NCBI RefSeq assembly: GCF_002975205.1
Contig: NZ_PCOC01000003.1
Coordinates: 124,001-188,000 of the forward strand
DNA length: 64,000 nucleotides
Direction of reading: 5' to 3'
Source: Ochrobactrum vermis
GTDB taxonomy: Bacteria > Pseudomonadota > Alphaproteobacteria > Rhizobiales > Rhizobiaceae
This document shows positions 48,228-57,101 of the stretch, piece after piece; positions within the stretch are counted from its first letter, which is position 1, and each line of letters begins with the position of its first letter. The notes under the pieces were generated by a model. The model worked only from the letters and a program-made list of their open reading frames with translations. It did not search any database and was not told the origin of the DNA. A program made the position numbers and the translations under genes.

Positions 48228-49096
48228 TCTGAGACAACCGTCGCCGCCCGGCGCTCACGAGACCGCGCCGATCGCCGCGCTTCGCGTAATTGTTCGATAT
48301 CGGGATGCCACCACCCCCGTTCTCGATCTTTGTTTGTCAGTTCATTCTTCCTGGGCCAAGTTCGAATGAGTTCGTCGAGTGAGGGCAAGCGCCAGATCCC
48401 CCAAACATAATCGCCGTCCAGACCGGGATAAATGTCGTCGATCATATCACAGTGCACCAATTCGCCTGTTATCTCCCTAACAATGATGATACCATAGGTC
48501 TCGGTTGCAATTGGACGATTTAGCGGTGGCAACGCTTCGGCAGATAACGGAATTCTTCGTCGTCTGCGCTCATTCGCACGCCGACGCGCCCTTTTTTCTT
48601 CATCGCTTCCCTTACGGGCTTCGGCGCGCTTACGCCGTTCTTCCGGTTCGCTGCGTCTAGCCTCGTTTTCGATGGTCTCCCAATGTTGGACAAGCTCATC
48701 ATAGGATGCAAAGGGCACCCACCAAACTTTCGCATTATGGTCCCATCGGGCGAAGGATATCTGACGGATTTCTTCAACCAGGCGTCGCGAATATGGCGTT
48801 TTAATTCGTAACCCGTCACCGTCGACCGACAGATACGAACTGAGAATCGGCTCGAATTCATAGGCGTCTCTCCCCTTTTCCTCGGCAAAGGGGTTTGCGC
48901 GTGAGGCCTCCCGAGCCAGCCAGCGATCAATGCGCCGAGACGCCGTTTTCCCAGGAACGATCCAGGCCTTGTTCCAGTCGCTCCATCGTGCACGGGGAAA
49001 TTCCTTGCGAAAGCGCTGAACTGTCATTCGATCAAAAGGAAATGATATTGTGGCTCGATCATCGTCTCCGGTATCCAGTCGAAAGTTTTTGTCCAT
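48224..49096 (-). CDS. protein with two HARP-like motifs, no helicase domain
   Basis: The 290-residue protein has two segments like the HARP motif of SMARCAL1-type annealing helicases: 'ISFPFDRMTVQRFRKEFPRA' with 'NKAWIVPG', and 'YSRRLVEEIRQISFARWD' with 'KVWWVPFASYDELVQHW'. A very basic stretch of about 50 residues follows, then an unrecognised C-terminal part ('GDYVWGIWRLPSLDELIRTW'). HARP motifs bind branched DNA or RPA-like partners; no ATPase motifs are present. The neighbouring xthA fits a DNA-repair theme. Confidence 0.6.
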   Translation of the reverse strand: MDKNFRLDTGDDDRATISFPFDRMTVQRFRKEFPRARWSDWNKAWIVPGKTASRRIDRWLAREASRANPFAEEKGRDAYEFEPILSSYLSVDGDGLRIKTPYSRRLVEEIRQISFARWDHNAKVWWVPFASYDELVQHWETIENEARRSEPEERRKRAEARKGSDEEKRARRRANERRRRRIPLSAEALPPLNRPIATETYGIIIVREITGELVHCDMIDDIYPGLDGDYVWGIWRLPSLDELIRTWPRKNELTNKDRERGWWHPDIEQLREARRSARSRERRAATVVSD

Positions 49097-49331
49097 CTGG
49101 GATACTCCAGCGTCAGTTGGCTAACTGAACCCAAAAAGCGGCCCAATGTTTCGTTGGGATACCGGCGCGATCGAAAAGCGTTCATTTTGGAATAAGAGTT
49201 CGTTGATGCAAACGCATCTGGATTGTTTGAAAGACGCAGGTCTTAAACAAGCGACACGCGCTATCGCTCCGTAGCCTTCATGACTTATCGTCACGCGAAG
49301 CTTAGGTAATTCCTCTTTGAAAAACTTTTTT

Positions 49332-49356
49332 GGAACTTATGCCGCACGCGGGAGTT
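49332..49356 (+). promoter_or_regulatory. EcfG-type promoter of the PepSY/glycine-zipper operon
   Basis: GGAAC at 49,332-49,336 and GTT at 49,354-49,356 with 17 bases between, 34 bases before the PepSY-like gene. Confidence 0.65.
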
Positions 49357-49390
49357 TCATGTCTGTTACATATTTCACTGGAGAAATACA

Positions 49391-49714
49391 ATGAAAATCA
49401 GAACGTTAGCGTTCTTGAGCGCTTGTATCATCGCGCCTTCGGCTGTGTTCGCTCAGGACACCGGCAAAACCTCACCGGAAACTCCAGCGGTAGCAACGCC
49501 TGATAGCAACAATCCAGACGCGCCGGTTAAGGGTGCCAACAGCTTTACAGAAGATCAAGCCAAATCAAGGATTGAGGAGGCAGGATACACTGGCGTAAGC
49601 GGCCTCAAATTGAACGAAGAAAACGGCATCTGGGAAGCCTCTGCCATGAAAGGCAATGAGAAGTTGGACGTCCAGCTTGACTACCAGGGCAATGTCTCAA
49701 AGAAGCCAATGTGA
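49391..49714 (+). CDS. secreted PepSY-like protein
   Basis: A 21-residue signal peptide ('LAFLSACIIAPSAVFAQ') precedes a linker rich in T, P and N, then a PepSY-like fold ('AKSRIEEAGYTGVSGLKLNE', 'GIWEASAMKGNEKLDVQLDY'). Such small periplasmic proteins are frequent stress genes in Brucellaceae; partners are unknown. It is followed after 41 bases by the glycine-zipper gene. Confidence 0.8.
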   Translation: MKIRTLAFLSACIIAPSAVFAQDTGKTSPETPAVATPDSNNPDAPVKGANSFTEDQAKSRIEEAGYTGVSGLKLNEENGIWEASAMKGNEKLDVQLDYQGNVSKKPM

Positions 49715-49755
49715 AGGTTTGGCTTCCATCCGCCATTTGAACATGGGAGTTTTCT

Positions 49756-50340
49756 ATGAAAACCGTTACCGGATTATTTGACAGTTACGAAGCAGCCAAG
49801 GATGCTGTGGCACGGCTCGAAAACGCTGGGTTCCCGTCAGACGATATTTCCATTGTTTCCCACCGTCGCGACGATGACGACGAGAGTAATGCCGGCTCTG
49901 GCGCGGGGGTCGGTGCAGGATTAGGTGCGGCTGTGGGCGGTGCCGGCGGTCTTTTGACAGGGCTCGGGTTGATGGCGATTCCAGGCGTTGGACCGGTGGT
50001 CGCCGCAGGCTGGCTTGCGGCAACGTTGACCGGTGCGGTCGGTGGCGCAGTTGTCGGCGGGGTCGCCGGTGGTATCATCGGAGCGCTCACGGAGAGCGGG
50101 GTGTCGGAAGAAGACGCGCACTTATACGCTGAAGGCATTCGTCGCGGTGGCTCTCTTGTGACCGTCCGTGTTGCGGACGAACGCGTCGCTGAAGCAGACG
50201 CTATTTTAGCCGGTGCCAGCCCGGTGGATATCAATGCTCGGCGCAAACTTTATGTCGAGGAGGGCTGGCAAAGGTTTGACGCCAATGCCGACCCTTACAC
50301 CGAAGACGAAATCGAACGGGAACGTAGCCGTTACCTTTAA
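49756..50340 (+). CDS. general stress protein 17M-like, glycine-zipper protein
   Basis: The N-terminal ~35 residues ('MKTVTGLFDSYEAAKDAVAR') match the GSP17M/YflT-like domain. A long Gly/Ala-rich hydrophobic middle (about residues 48-115) has glycine-zipper character, suggesting insertion into membranes. The C-terminal part ends 'YTEDEIERERSRYL'. It is probably cotranscribed with the PepSY gene from the EcfG-type promoter. Confidence 0.8.
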   Translation: MKTVTGLFDSYEAAKDAVARLENAGFPSDDISIVSHRRDDDDESNAGSGAGVGAGLGAAVGGAGGLLTGLGLMAIPGVGPVVAAGWLAATLTGAVGGAVVGGVAGGIIGALTESGVSEEDAHLYAEGIRRGGSLVTVRVADERVAEADAILAGASPVDINARRKLYVEEGWQRFDANADPYTEDEIERERSRYL

Positions 50341-50345
50341 GTCTT

Positions 50346-50365
50346 GAGCGGGCGAAAGCCCGCTC
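50346..50365 (+). terminator. GAAA-tetraloop hairpin after the stress operon
   Basis: GAGCGGGC-GAAA-GCCCGCTC is a perfect 8-bp hairpin six bases after the stop, followed by CCTTG. Likely the operon terminator. Confidence 0.65.
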
Positions 50366-50877
50366 CCTTGTAGGACCAACTGAACTTCGTCACCAAAACC
50401 GAACGAAGCAGGCTAAAAACAAGTTATTAAACGCACAAAGCGACTGCGTGCTGTTTAAATTACCCTTCAGAGGTTGGCTCGGAGGAGCGTGGCACCGCCG
50501 AAGAGCAAGATTGGCAGAGGGACCGATTATCTTCGATGCGCTTATCGACTGGCGTAACAAGATCCATGGAGAATGCTATGGCTACTCCACCCCAATGCGC
50601 TGGGCGTGCGAGATGCCTCCGCCCTGTCGCAGCATCAAACTTGGGAATCTTGTTCCCAGTTTCCCCCGGTTGGATTGCCCTCTTGCGCAAGCGCCAGTGC
50701 TTTAACCCGGTAAAACTGTTTTTACCATTTTAGGCCTGCCGGTTCCATCCATGAGGACGACTAATGGCTCCGCAAAATTTCACTGCTCCAACCTTGCATT
50801 TCCCGATCTGCGCAACAGGGAAGAAACAATTCAAGGTTTGAAAAATTGGGTATTGGTTCCAATAAACGGAGGCTTCC
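50366..50877. other. gene-free stretch
   Basis: About 510 bases with short frames on both strands; none has a family signature together with a good start. Nothing is annotated. Confidence 0.35.
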
Positions 50878-51039
50878 ATGAAACACGACCCCAAAACCGG
50901 TACGACAGACCAGAAGCCGAAATGGGAAGGCCCGCCGGGAAACCGGCCTCGTGGTTACGAACCTGCTGACGACGATCCCGCAAAGAAACGCGATGCCGCC
51001 GGGCCGATCCGGACTGTCACAATCTTTCCGATGCGCTGA
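50878..51039 (+). CDS. small Pro/Lys/Asp-rich protein, 53 residues
   Basis: The ATG follows AAACGGAGG. The product is hydrophilic and probably disordered ('KWEGPPGNRPRGYEPADDDP'). No name can be given, but it resembles other small stress proteins of the region in composition. Confidence 0.5.
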   Translation: MKHDPKTGTTDQKPKWEGPPGNRPRGYEPADDDPAKKRDAAGPIRTVTIFPMR

Positions 51040-51125
51040 GTGAACCCAAACACGCGAAGAGAAAGGCAGGCAAATAATGAGCGTAGTAGCTTCCCCTTCC
51101 CCCTCAAAGCCATCGCGCTTAACGC

Positions 51126-52260
51126 GGCGTTGGTGCATCAATCGCCGGTGAGTTTCAGAGTTTTTATAGCATTGGCTTTTAATGTTTTGGTTCGTTGAGA
51201 ATTTGGATCAAGCCAATGCCTTTCAAGCACAATTCCGCCCGTCGTCACCGGATACCCAAGCAGAAGTTCAAGGTCACGAACTGGGCGGCGTACGAAGCAG
51301 GCTTGCGTCAGCGCGGGAGTGTTACTTTCTGGATCAGTGAAGCAGCTATAGCCGGATGGATTGCACCACTGCGCAAGACGCGCGGTGGTCAATGTCGCTA
51401 TTCTGACCTGGCTATTGAGACGACGCTGATATGTGGCAAAGTGTTTAACCAGCCTCTGCGTCAGACAGAAGGCTTAATGGCCTCGTTGTTGCGGCTACTC
51501 AATGTTGAACTGCCGGTGCCAGATCACACAACATTAAGCAGACGCTGCGCCAATCTTGTTGTTTCCAGCTTAACCCGGTGCACCAGGAGGGATGGAACAG
51601 ATGAACCTCTTCATGTGATCGTCGATAGCACTGGTATGAAGATATATGAAGCTGGCCAATGGCTTGAAGAAAAGCATGGCGCTAAATCTGCCCGAAAATG
51701 GCTCAAGCTGCATCTTCCTATTGATGCAGATAGCAATCAGGTCATTGCAGAAACACTGACTGATCAAAATACAAGTGACCTCAGCCAGGTTCCTGATTTG
51801 CTTGATATGATTGATCGCCCCATCGCTTGTTTCATGGCAGATGGTGCTTATGACAGTGATCAAACCTATCAAGCTTTACGCAGTCATAGTCCCGGTGTGA
51901 GCATTATCATTCCGCCACGAATACGAGACTTACAAGAAGCGTCAAATGGCCCACCTGATCAGCGTGACTGGCATAGCCGCACAAATGCTCAACGCGGTCG
52001 GATGGAGTGGCAAAATCTTACCGAGTATGGGAAGCGAGCGAGAGTAGAAAACGCCATAGGCAATTATAAATCAACAAACGGGCCAAAGCTAAGATCACGC
52101 AAATTCACCAACCAGAAGACTGAAGTTAAACTTGGATGCGGCGTCCGTAACCGCATGCTGCAGACACCACGCCCGAAATCCGTCCGCGTCAAAGTTGAAA
52201 CCACATAAGCCAGCATCAAAGATCGGAATCCGCCACCAATTCGTTTCATGCAACAACGCC
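51126..52260 (+). mobile_element. IS5-family element, copy 2 (intact)
   Basis: 1,135 bp, bounded by GGCGTTGGTGCAT and the inverted GGCGTTGTTGCAT, same length as copy 1 and in opposite orientation. The flanks show no clear target duplication. The right end cuts a HrpF/NopX-like gene remnant; the left flank belongs to the stress region. Confidence 0.9.
51195..52208 (+). CDS. IS5-family transposase
   Basis: 337 residues with an N-terminal DUF772-like dimer/DNA-binding part and the DDE core: 'HVIVDSTGMKIYEAGQW', 'CFMADGAYDSDQTYQAL' and 'RARVENAIGNYKST'. It is uninterrupted, unlike copy 1. Confidence 0.95.
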   Translation: MRIWIKPMPFKHNSARRHRIPKQKFKVTNWAAYEAGLRQRGSVTFWISEAAIAGWIAPLRKTRGGQCRYSDLAIETTLICGKVFNQPLRQTEGLMASLLRLLNVELPVPDHTTLSRRCANLVVSSLTRCTRRDGTDEPLHVIVDSTGMKIYEAGQWLEEKHGAKSARKWLKLHLPIDADSNQVIAETLTDQNTSDLSQVPDLLDMIDRPIACFMADGAYDSDQTYQALRSHSPGVSIIIPPRIRDLQEASNGPPDQRDWHSRTNAQRGRMEWQNLTEYGKRARVENAIGNYKSTNGPKLRSRKFTNQKTEVKLGCGVRNRMLQTPRPKSVRVKVETT

Positions 52261-52677
52261 GTACCATGGCGTACGTCGCCACCAGAAGTGACACCGTTGA
52301 TGCGCCCGTCACCGACACTGTTGCCGACGATCAACTCGCCATTGCCGTCGAACTTCTCGATATGCTCGAGAACCTGAACCGCGCGGAAGGCGGCATCAGG
52401 GTCGTTCTCAAAATCGCCGACCTGCTTCTTCAGATCATCGCGGATGATTTTCCTGATTGCCAAGATCGCGCAATACGGGATTATTGTCGATGATATATTG
52501 CGCCGAACGGTTATCGCCGTCGGGACGTTCCCAGATGATCCCAAGTTTTTCAGCCTGCTCTCGCTTGTTTGTTTCGGTCTTCTTGGCAGCGTCGATTAGG
52601 GAATTGAAGTTCAAAGAAGATAAAGTTCCTGCGACATCCGCAATTCCGCCTTTCAAATCCTTGATCTTCACATTCAT
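52261..52677 (-). pseudogene. remnant of a second HrpF/NopX-type gene, cut by IS5
   Basis: The start at 52677 leads into 'LGIIWERPDGDNRSAQYIID', the same repeat unit as in the adjacent 1168-residue protein. A frameshift near 52,440 separates it from 'DDLKKQVGDFENDPDAAFRA' and 'VGDGRINGVTSGG'; then the IS5 copy begins. Only about the first 140 residues remain. Confidence 0.75.
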
Positions 52678-52946
52678 CGCCGGGGCCTTTCTGAGTTGTT
52701 ACTGCGATGTTTCCTATCAACAGAAGCGAGTGCATCTGTTTCGATCGCATGAAAGTTTCATGACGGCGTATGCATTCTTCATGCAGAGTACAGCGAAGGT
52801 TCTTACGGCCAAGAAGAGGCACTGTTCGACAAGACGCTGCTCGCGCCAGTAATCGTTGATGTCCCCATCGGAATGGATCGGCGGATGCGCCTTAGGTGCC
52901 ATCTCGATGACAGAGCCGAACAGCGGCTCAGCGATTCCCATAAAAA

Positions 52947-55900
52947 TCACGAACCTATTGTTGGTCCATCATCGTAACCCGGCCACTCATTATCCGGAAT
53001 ATCCCTGTAGCTGCCGCCTTCCACACCGTCGATTTCATACTTGGTCAGGAAACTGCCAAGCGTGTGGCCGAAATCGTCGGAACGCTTCTGGTGTTTGCCT
53101 TCTTCGATAAGACTTGGAAGGAAGGAAACGATTACCCCGACGCCGGCCGCAGCCCAGCCCAAAGCACCGGCGAAGACCGGAACGATGTTCGGAACCTTGC
53201 TGATCAGATTAGGCAGCAGGGCGTTGCCCAGCCCCCATACCCCCTCGACCATGGAAGCCAGACCAGCCATCGCACCAATCGAACCGGAGGTGATGCTCAA
53301 TGCGCCGGTAACCGTATCGCCATTTCTGATCGCCTGGACGCCATCAAATATGCCGTAGGCTCCCATGGCTGCCCCTGCGGCACCGCCAAGGCCCTTGGCG
53401 CCTTCCTCGAACTTCTTCGCAAGACTTGCCCTCTTGTCATACAAAGCGGGCTTGGTCGCCTTGGCATCCTGTGCGGAAAGATTTTCAGGGGAAACATCAT
53501 CCAATAGGGATCCCACACTATTCATAAGATCATCGTCAAGCTTGTCCTTCAAGCCTTTCAGATATTGCGTGTATCCCTTCATTCCTCCTTCGGTCAGCAC
53601 CGTCGCCGTCTGGACAGAACCGGCGATTATGTTCACATAATCCTTCTTTTGCAGGTTTCCATTGGTTCCGACGCCTCTGGCAATGGTCATGCCCGCCAGG
53701 AAAAGACCGCTCACGCCGTGCAGAACGCCCCTATCATAGGCGCCTTTGGCGTTCTTGTTCGGATCGAGGTCTGCAAGTGACCCTGTTTTGTCCAGCGTTT
53801 TCGTGCCTTGGCGATAGACATCCCAGGTTGCCCGGAAGCCGCCAAGAATCTGGTCTGGCGTCGCAGCCTTTCCGTTCTCGTTGACGAAAAGTTCCGGATT
53901 TTCCTTGGCAACTTCCGCGATATATTCCTTTACCTTCTTTTCATCGAGTTCATCGCCGCCATTGACGCCGAAAGCCTTCTTCATATCATCGAAGGATGCG
54001 TCCTTGAGAACATGCTCATTGCCGATCTTGGAGAAGTTCTCTTCCAGCTTATCGTCAAGTTTTCCGGTAAATTCAGGATCAAGAGCCGAGTTGTAGAGGC
54101 CAACTTCCATGTTGTAGACGCTTGCCGCTGCCTCGAAGGAATTATCCTTCAGCAGGTCCTTCAAGCGGTCACCGGAAACGAGCTTGTTTTCATAAAAGTC
54201 GTTGAAGTCGCCTTCATGGTCGGATTTCTTGATCGCTTCCCTGATATCTTCAGGCTTTTTGATATCAAGAGCACCCTGATAGGACTGTGCCGTCCCGAGG
54301 AATTCGGCAAGCACGGCCTGCTGCCCGACCTTGCCATCCTTCATATTGGTGTCCCACGACTTGTTAAGAGCCTTCCCGCTCTTGACGTCATCATCGTAGG
54401 TTTTCTGAACGGCGTCCTTGAGGCCCTTGTTATCCGCCACAAGGTCTTTCAGCGCGCCTGCGGTCTTCTCGCTCAGGGTTTTGGTAACTGCCTTGTCGTC
54501 CTGGAGAATCTTGATGTGTTTGTTAAGGTCGTCGAAAACCTTTTCCTTGTCCGGATGGACATGCGCACGGTTGGCGATGGAAACTTTGGAATAATCATCC
54601 TTCCACATGCCTGCGGAAGCGCCATCCACCATCAATTGCTGGGCTTGTTGCAAGTCCTGAAGAACGGCAGCTTTTTCCTCATTCGAGTATTTACCGGGGT
54701 TTTCAAAGACATCCTTGCCAAGCTTGCTGGTGTCGATATCGGAAAGCGCGCTGCGTTGCGCTGCATCCGAAAGGAATGTCATCAATGAAGAAGCATCCTT
54801 AGGAGCAGATTTGCTCAACCAGGACTGTAGATCGCCCTTGCTGAGATCACCATCCGGCCGTTGCGCCAGTGAATGCTTGGCGTTATCGATGATATTGAAA
54901 GCACCGGGCTGCGACCAGAAGTCGAGTGCTTCCTTGGTCTCGTCGCTTAGCCCTTTGGCGGTATCCTTGTAGCGCTTCAAGGCGTCGGCATCAAGATTGC
55001 CGCCCGCGCCGGCTTTCTGACGGATCAGGTCGTAGTTTTCTTCAAGGAGGGCCGCATATTTTACAACCTGCTTCGACCCTTCATCCGCGTCTTTGTTCGC
55101 CTTTATATAGTCTTTATAGCTCTTGGTATCTTCGCCCTTGCCCTTGACGGTAGAGACTTTGCCAAGATCGCCCTTCAGCGCATCAAAACCTTGCTTGCCA
55201 AAATCCTGAAGGCGACCAGCTTCGGTATTAGGCTTTGCCTCACGTGACGAGGTGAAACCATTAATCTTACCGTCGCCAACAGTCTCTGGCTTTACCTCGA
55301 TAGAAGCACCATTTTCCAGTTCTACGGTTTCGGTCTTGATTTCCTTACCCTTACTATCAAACTGTTCGACGTGCCTGAGAACCTGTGCAGCGCGATATGC
55401 CGCGTCCGCGTCAGTGGTATAATCTCCCACGCGCTCCTTCAGCATATCGCCGACGCCGCTGTGGTTGCCAAGGTCCTGCAACAACGGGTCCTCTTCAACG
55501 ATTTCTTTGGCAGAGCGCTTGTCGTCTTTCGGACGCTCCCATTCAATACCGAGCGCTTCGGCCTTCTTGCGCTCTTCCTTGTCATTGCCGGCGTCTTTAT
55601 AATCGTTGAGCTTGCCCTTCAATGAAGAGAAACCATCCTTACCAAAATCCTGAAGACGACCGGCTTCCGTATTGGGCTTTGCCTGGTTGCTGTTGGTGAA
55701 ACCGTTGATCTTTTGATCGCCAACATCCCCACCCACCTGACGCTCGCCGTTCTTGTCGAACTTCTCGATATGATCGAGGACCTGTGTCGCGCGATAGGCG
55801 GCATCGGCGTCCTTCTCGAAATCGCCGACCTGTTCTTTAAGCATTTGCTTGACGTCGCTCTGGTTGCCAAGGCCCTTGAGCAGAGGATTGTCATCTATAA

Positions 55901-56453
55901 TGTCCTTGGCGGAGCGATCATCGCCTTTCGGGCGCTCCCATTTAATGCCCAGATCCTCGGCCTGTTGACGGGCTTTCGGGTCATCGGCAGCCGAAACGTT
56001 GTTCAGCTTACCCTTGAGATTGGAAAAACCGTGTTTGCCAAAATCCTGAAGGCGACCGGCTTCCGTATTCGGCTTGGCTTCCTTACCTTTGGTAAAACCG
56101 TTGATTTCGCCATTGTTAATTTCGTTGCCGGCAAGACGATTTCCATCGGCGTCATATTTTTCGACATGTTCGAGAACCTGTGCCGCACGATAGGCAGCAT
56201 CGGCATCTTTTTCGATATCGCCACCCACCCGCTGCTCCAGCGAATCCTTCACGCCGCTCTGATTGCCAAGGTTTTTCAGAAGCGGTGTATCATCGATGAT
56301 CTCCTGCGCGGAGCGCTTGTCATCGGCTGGACGTTCCCAGCGAATGCCCGCATCCTTGGCGTCTTTTTCAGCCTGTTTCCATGCCTCGGCATTATTCGGA
56401 TCAACCGACTTCGGATCAACGGGACTTGAAGGCGATGAACTGACCTTGGCCAT
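52947..56453 (-). CDS. type III secretion HrpF/NopX/HrpK-type translocator or effector with three repeats
   Basis: The 1168-residue protein begins with a Ser/Pro-rich secretion-type N-terminus. Three ~120-residue repeats follow (about residues 30-150, 155-285 and 290-440), each with a 'WERP...RSA.EII' start and ending 'KPNTEAGRLQDFGK'. The middle (450-900) is helical; the end has 'GVLHGVSGLFLAGMTIARG' and two hydrophobic segments near residues 1,020-1,120. This matches HrpK/HrpF/NopX proteins, which are secreted through the type III system and act at host membranes. It has no visible chaperone gene beside it and is the last gene of the T3SS strand. Confidence 0.78.
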   Translation of the reverse strand: MAKVSSSPSSPVDPKSVDPNNAEAWKQAEKDAKDAGIRWERPADDKRSAQEIIDDTPLLKNLGNQSGVKDSLEQRVGGDIEKDADAAYRAAQVLEHVEKYDADGNRLAGNEINNGEINGFTKGKEAKPNTEAGRLQDFGKHGFSNLKGKLNNVSAADDPKARQQAEDLGIKWERPKGDDRSAKDIIDDNPLLKGLGNQSDVKQMLKEQVGDFEKDADAAYRATQVLDHIEKFDKNGERQVGGDVGDQKINGFTNSNQAKPNTEAGRLQDFGKDGFSSLKGKLNDYKDAGNDKEERKKAEALGIEWERPKDDKRSAKEIVEEDPLLQDLGNHSGVGDMLKERVGDYTTDADAAYRAAQVLRHVEQFDSKGKEIKTETVELENGASIEVKPETVGDGKINGFTSSREAKPNTEAGRLQDFGKQGFDALKGDLGKVSTVKGKGEDTKSYKDYIKANKDADEGSKQVVKYAALLEENYDLIRQKAGAGGNLDADALKRYKDTAKGLSDETKEALDFWSQPGAFNIIDNAKHSLAQRPDGDLSKGDLQSWLSKSAPKDASSLMTFLSDAAQRSALSDIDTSKLGKDVFENPGKYSNEEKAAVLQDLQQAQQLMVDGASAGMWKDDYSKVSIANRAHVHPDKEKVFDDLNKHIKILQDDKAVTKTLSEKTAGALKDLVADNKGLKDAVQKTYDDDVKSGKALNKSWDTNMKDGKVGQQAVLAEFLGTAQSYQGALDIKKPEDIREAIKKSDHEGDFNDFYENKLVSGDRLKDLLKDNSFEAAASVYNMEVGLYNSALDPEFTGKLDDKLEENFSKIGNEHVLKDASFDDMKKAFGVNGGDELDEKKVKEYIAEVAKENPELFVNENGKAATPDQILGGFRATWDVYRQGTKTLDKTGSLADLDPNKNAKGAYDRGVLHGVSGLFLAGMTIARGVGTNGNLQKKDYVNIIAGSVQTATVLTEGGMKGYTQYLKGLKDKLDDDLMNSVGSLLDDVSPENLSAQDAKATKPALYDKRASLAKKFEEGAKGLGGAAGAAMGAYGIFDGVQAIRNGDTVTGALSITSGSIGAMAGLASMVEGVWGLGNALLPNLISKVPNIVPVFAGALGWAAAGVGVIVSFLPSLIEEGKHQKRSDDFGHTLGSFLTKYEIDGVEGGSYRDIPDNEWPGYDDGPTIGS

Positions 56454-56530
56454 GGAAACTCTCCTCGCAATTTTTTAATTTCAATCAGGATGATGACGTT
56501 CTGGTGCGCTTCGCGGGCAACCGGGCGAAG

Positions 56531-56556
56531 GGCTCCCGCCATCACCGGCGGAAGCC
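56531..56556 (-). terminator. hairpin between the NopX-type gene and the upstream T3SS gene
   Basis: On the minus strand GGCTTCCGCC-GGTGAT-GGCGGGAGCC forms a 10-bp stem with one mismatch, located just after the 154-residue gene. There is no strong T-run. Confidence 0.45.
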
Positions 56557-56567
56557 ATTCAGAAAAA

Positions 56568-57032
56568 TCAGTTCTGGGCGCGCTGCTTGGTGGCGTCGAG
56601 CTCGGTCTTGCTCTCGGTGGTCAGCTCGGTGATCTTGGCCGACTTCTCGATTGCGCGGTTGAAGCTGTCCTCCATGTTGGCAATGGCTTCGATGGCGGTG
56701 CCGGAAAGTCCCCCTTGCGCCGCCCATTCGAAATTCCATGAACCCGACAAGCCATCCGCACCGGCCACATCATGGGTTTCGATTGCCGTAAACACATCGG
56801 GATGACGCTGCATATAGGCGGCAGCCGCGGAAACCTCCGCAGGCACATCACCGGAAGAATTGCTGGCAAGTGCTGCAAGCTCATCCGCATTGATGGCGGA
56901 TTTGCCCTTTTCCTTCATGTAATCGACCATGATCTGGCTCGATTTTGAAATATTGAGCTTCTCGTCGAAGGTCAGCGCTGATGTATTCTGGTTAACCAGG
57001 CTGAGATTTGTAGGCGACAAGGTGATGGACAT
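56568..57032 (-). CDS. T3SS-associated protein with needle-like C-terminus
   Basis: The 154-residue protein has a central part like the HrpF/NopX type ('AAAAYMQRHPDVFTAIETHD') and a C-terminal ~30 residues ('AIEKSAKITELTTESKTELD') nearly identical to the end of the 53-residue protein encoded upstream at 58,048. ATG at 57032 follows GGAAGGGG. It may be a secreted structural protein, such as an inner rod, or a needle cap. The role is inferred from this shared tail only. Confidence 0.6.
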   Translation of the reverse strand: MSITLSPTNLSLVNQNTSALTFDEKLNISKSSQIMVDYMKEKGKSAINADELAALASNSSGDVPAEVSAAAAYMQRHPDVFTAIETHDVAGADGLSGSWNFEWAAQGGLSGTAIEAIANMEDSFNRAIEKSAKITELTTESKTELDATKQRAQN

Positions 57033-57101
57033 TGGACCCCTTCCTTCCATTTCCGTTGACTGAAATGATGCTTTAAATGCGTCTGAACCCCTTGCGAAAG
57101 C

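Noticed and set aside
50448..50733. Small plus-strand frames between the stress operon and the 53-residue gene
   Set aside because: Two overlapping frames with weak starts and no family; not distinguishable from chance.
52717..52950. 77-codon minus-strand frame directly after the HrpF/NopX-type gene
   Set aside because: No family match and unusual composition; too weak to annotate.
53808..56429. Long plus-strand open frames opposite the HrpF/NopX-type gene
   Set aside because: They mirror the repeats of the real gene on the minus strand and show no protein family of their own.
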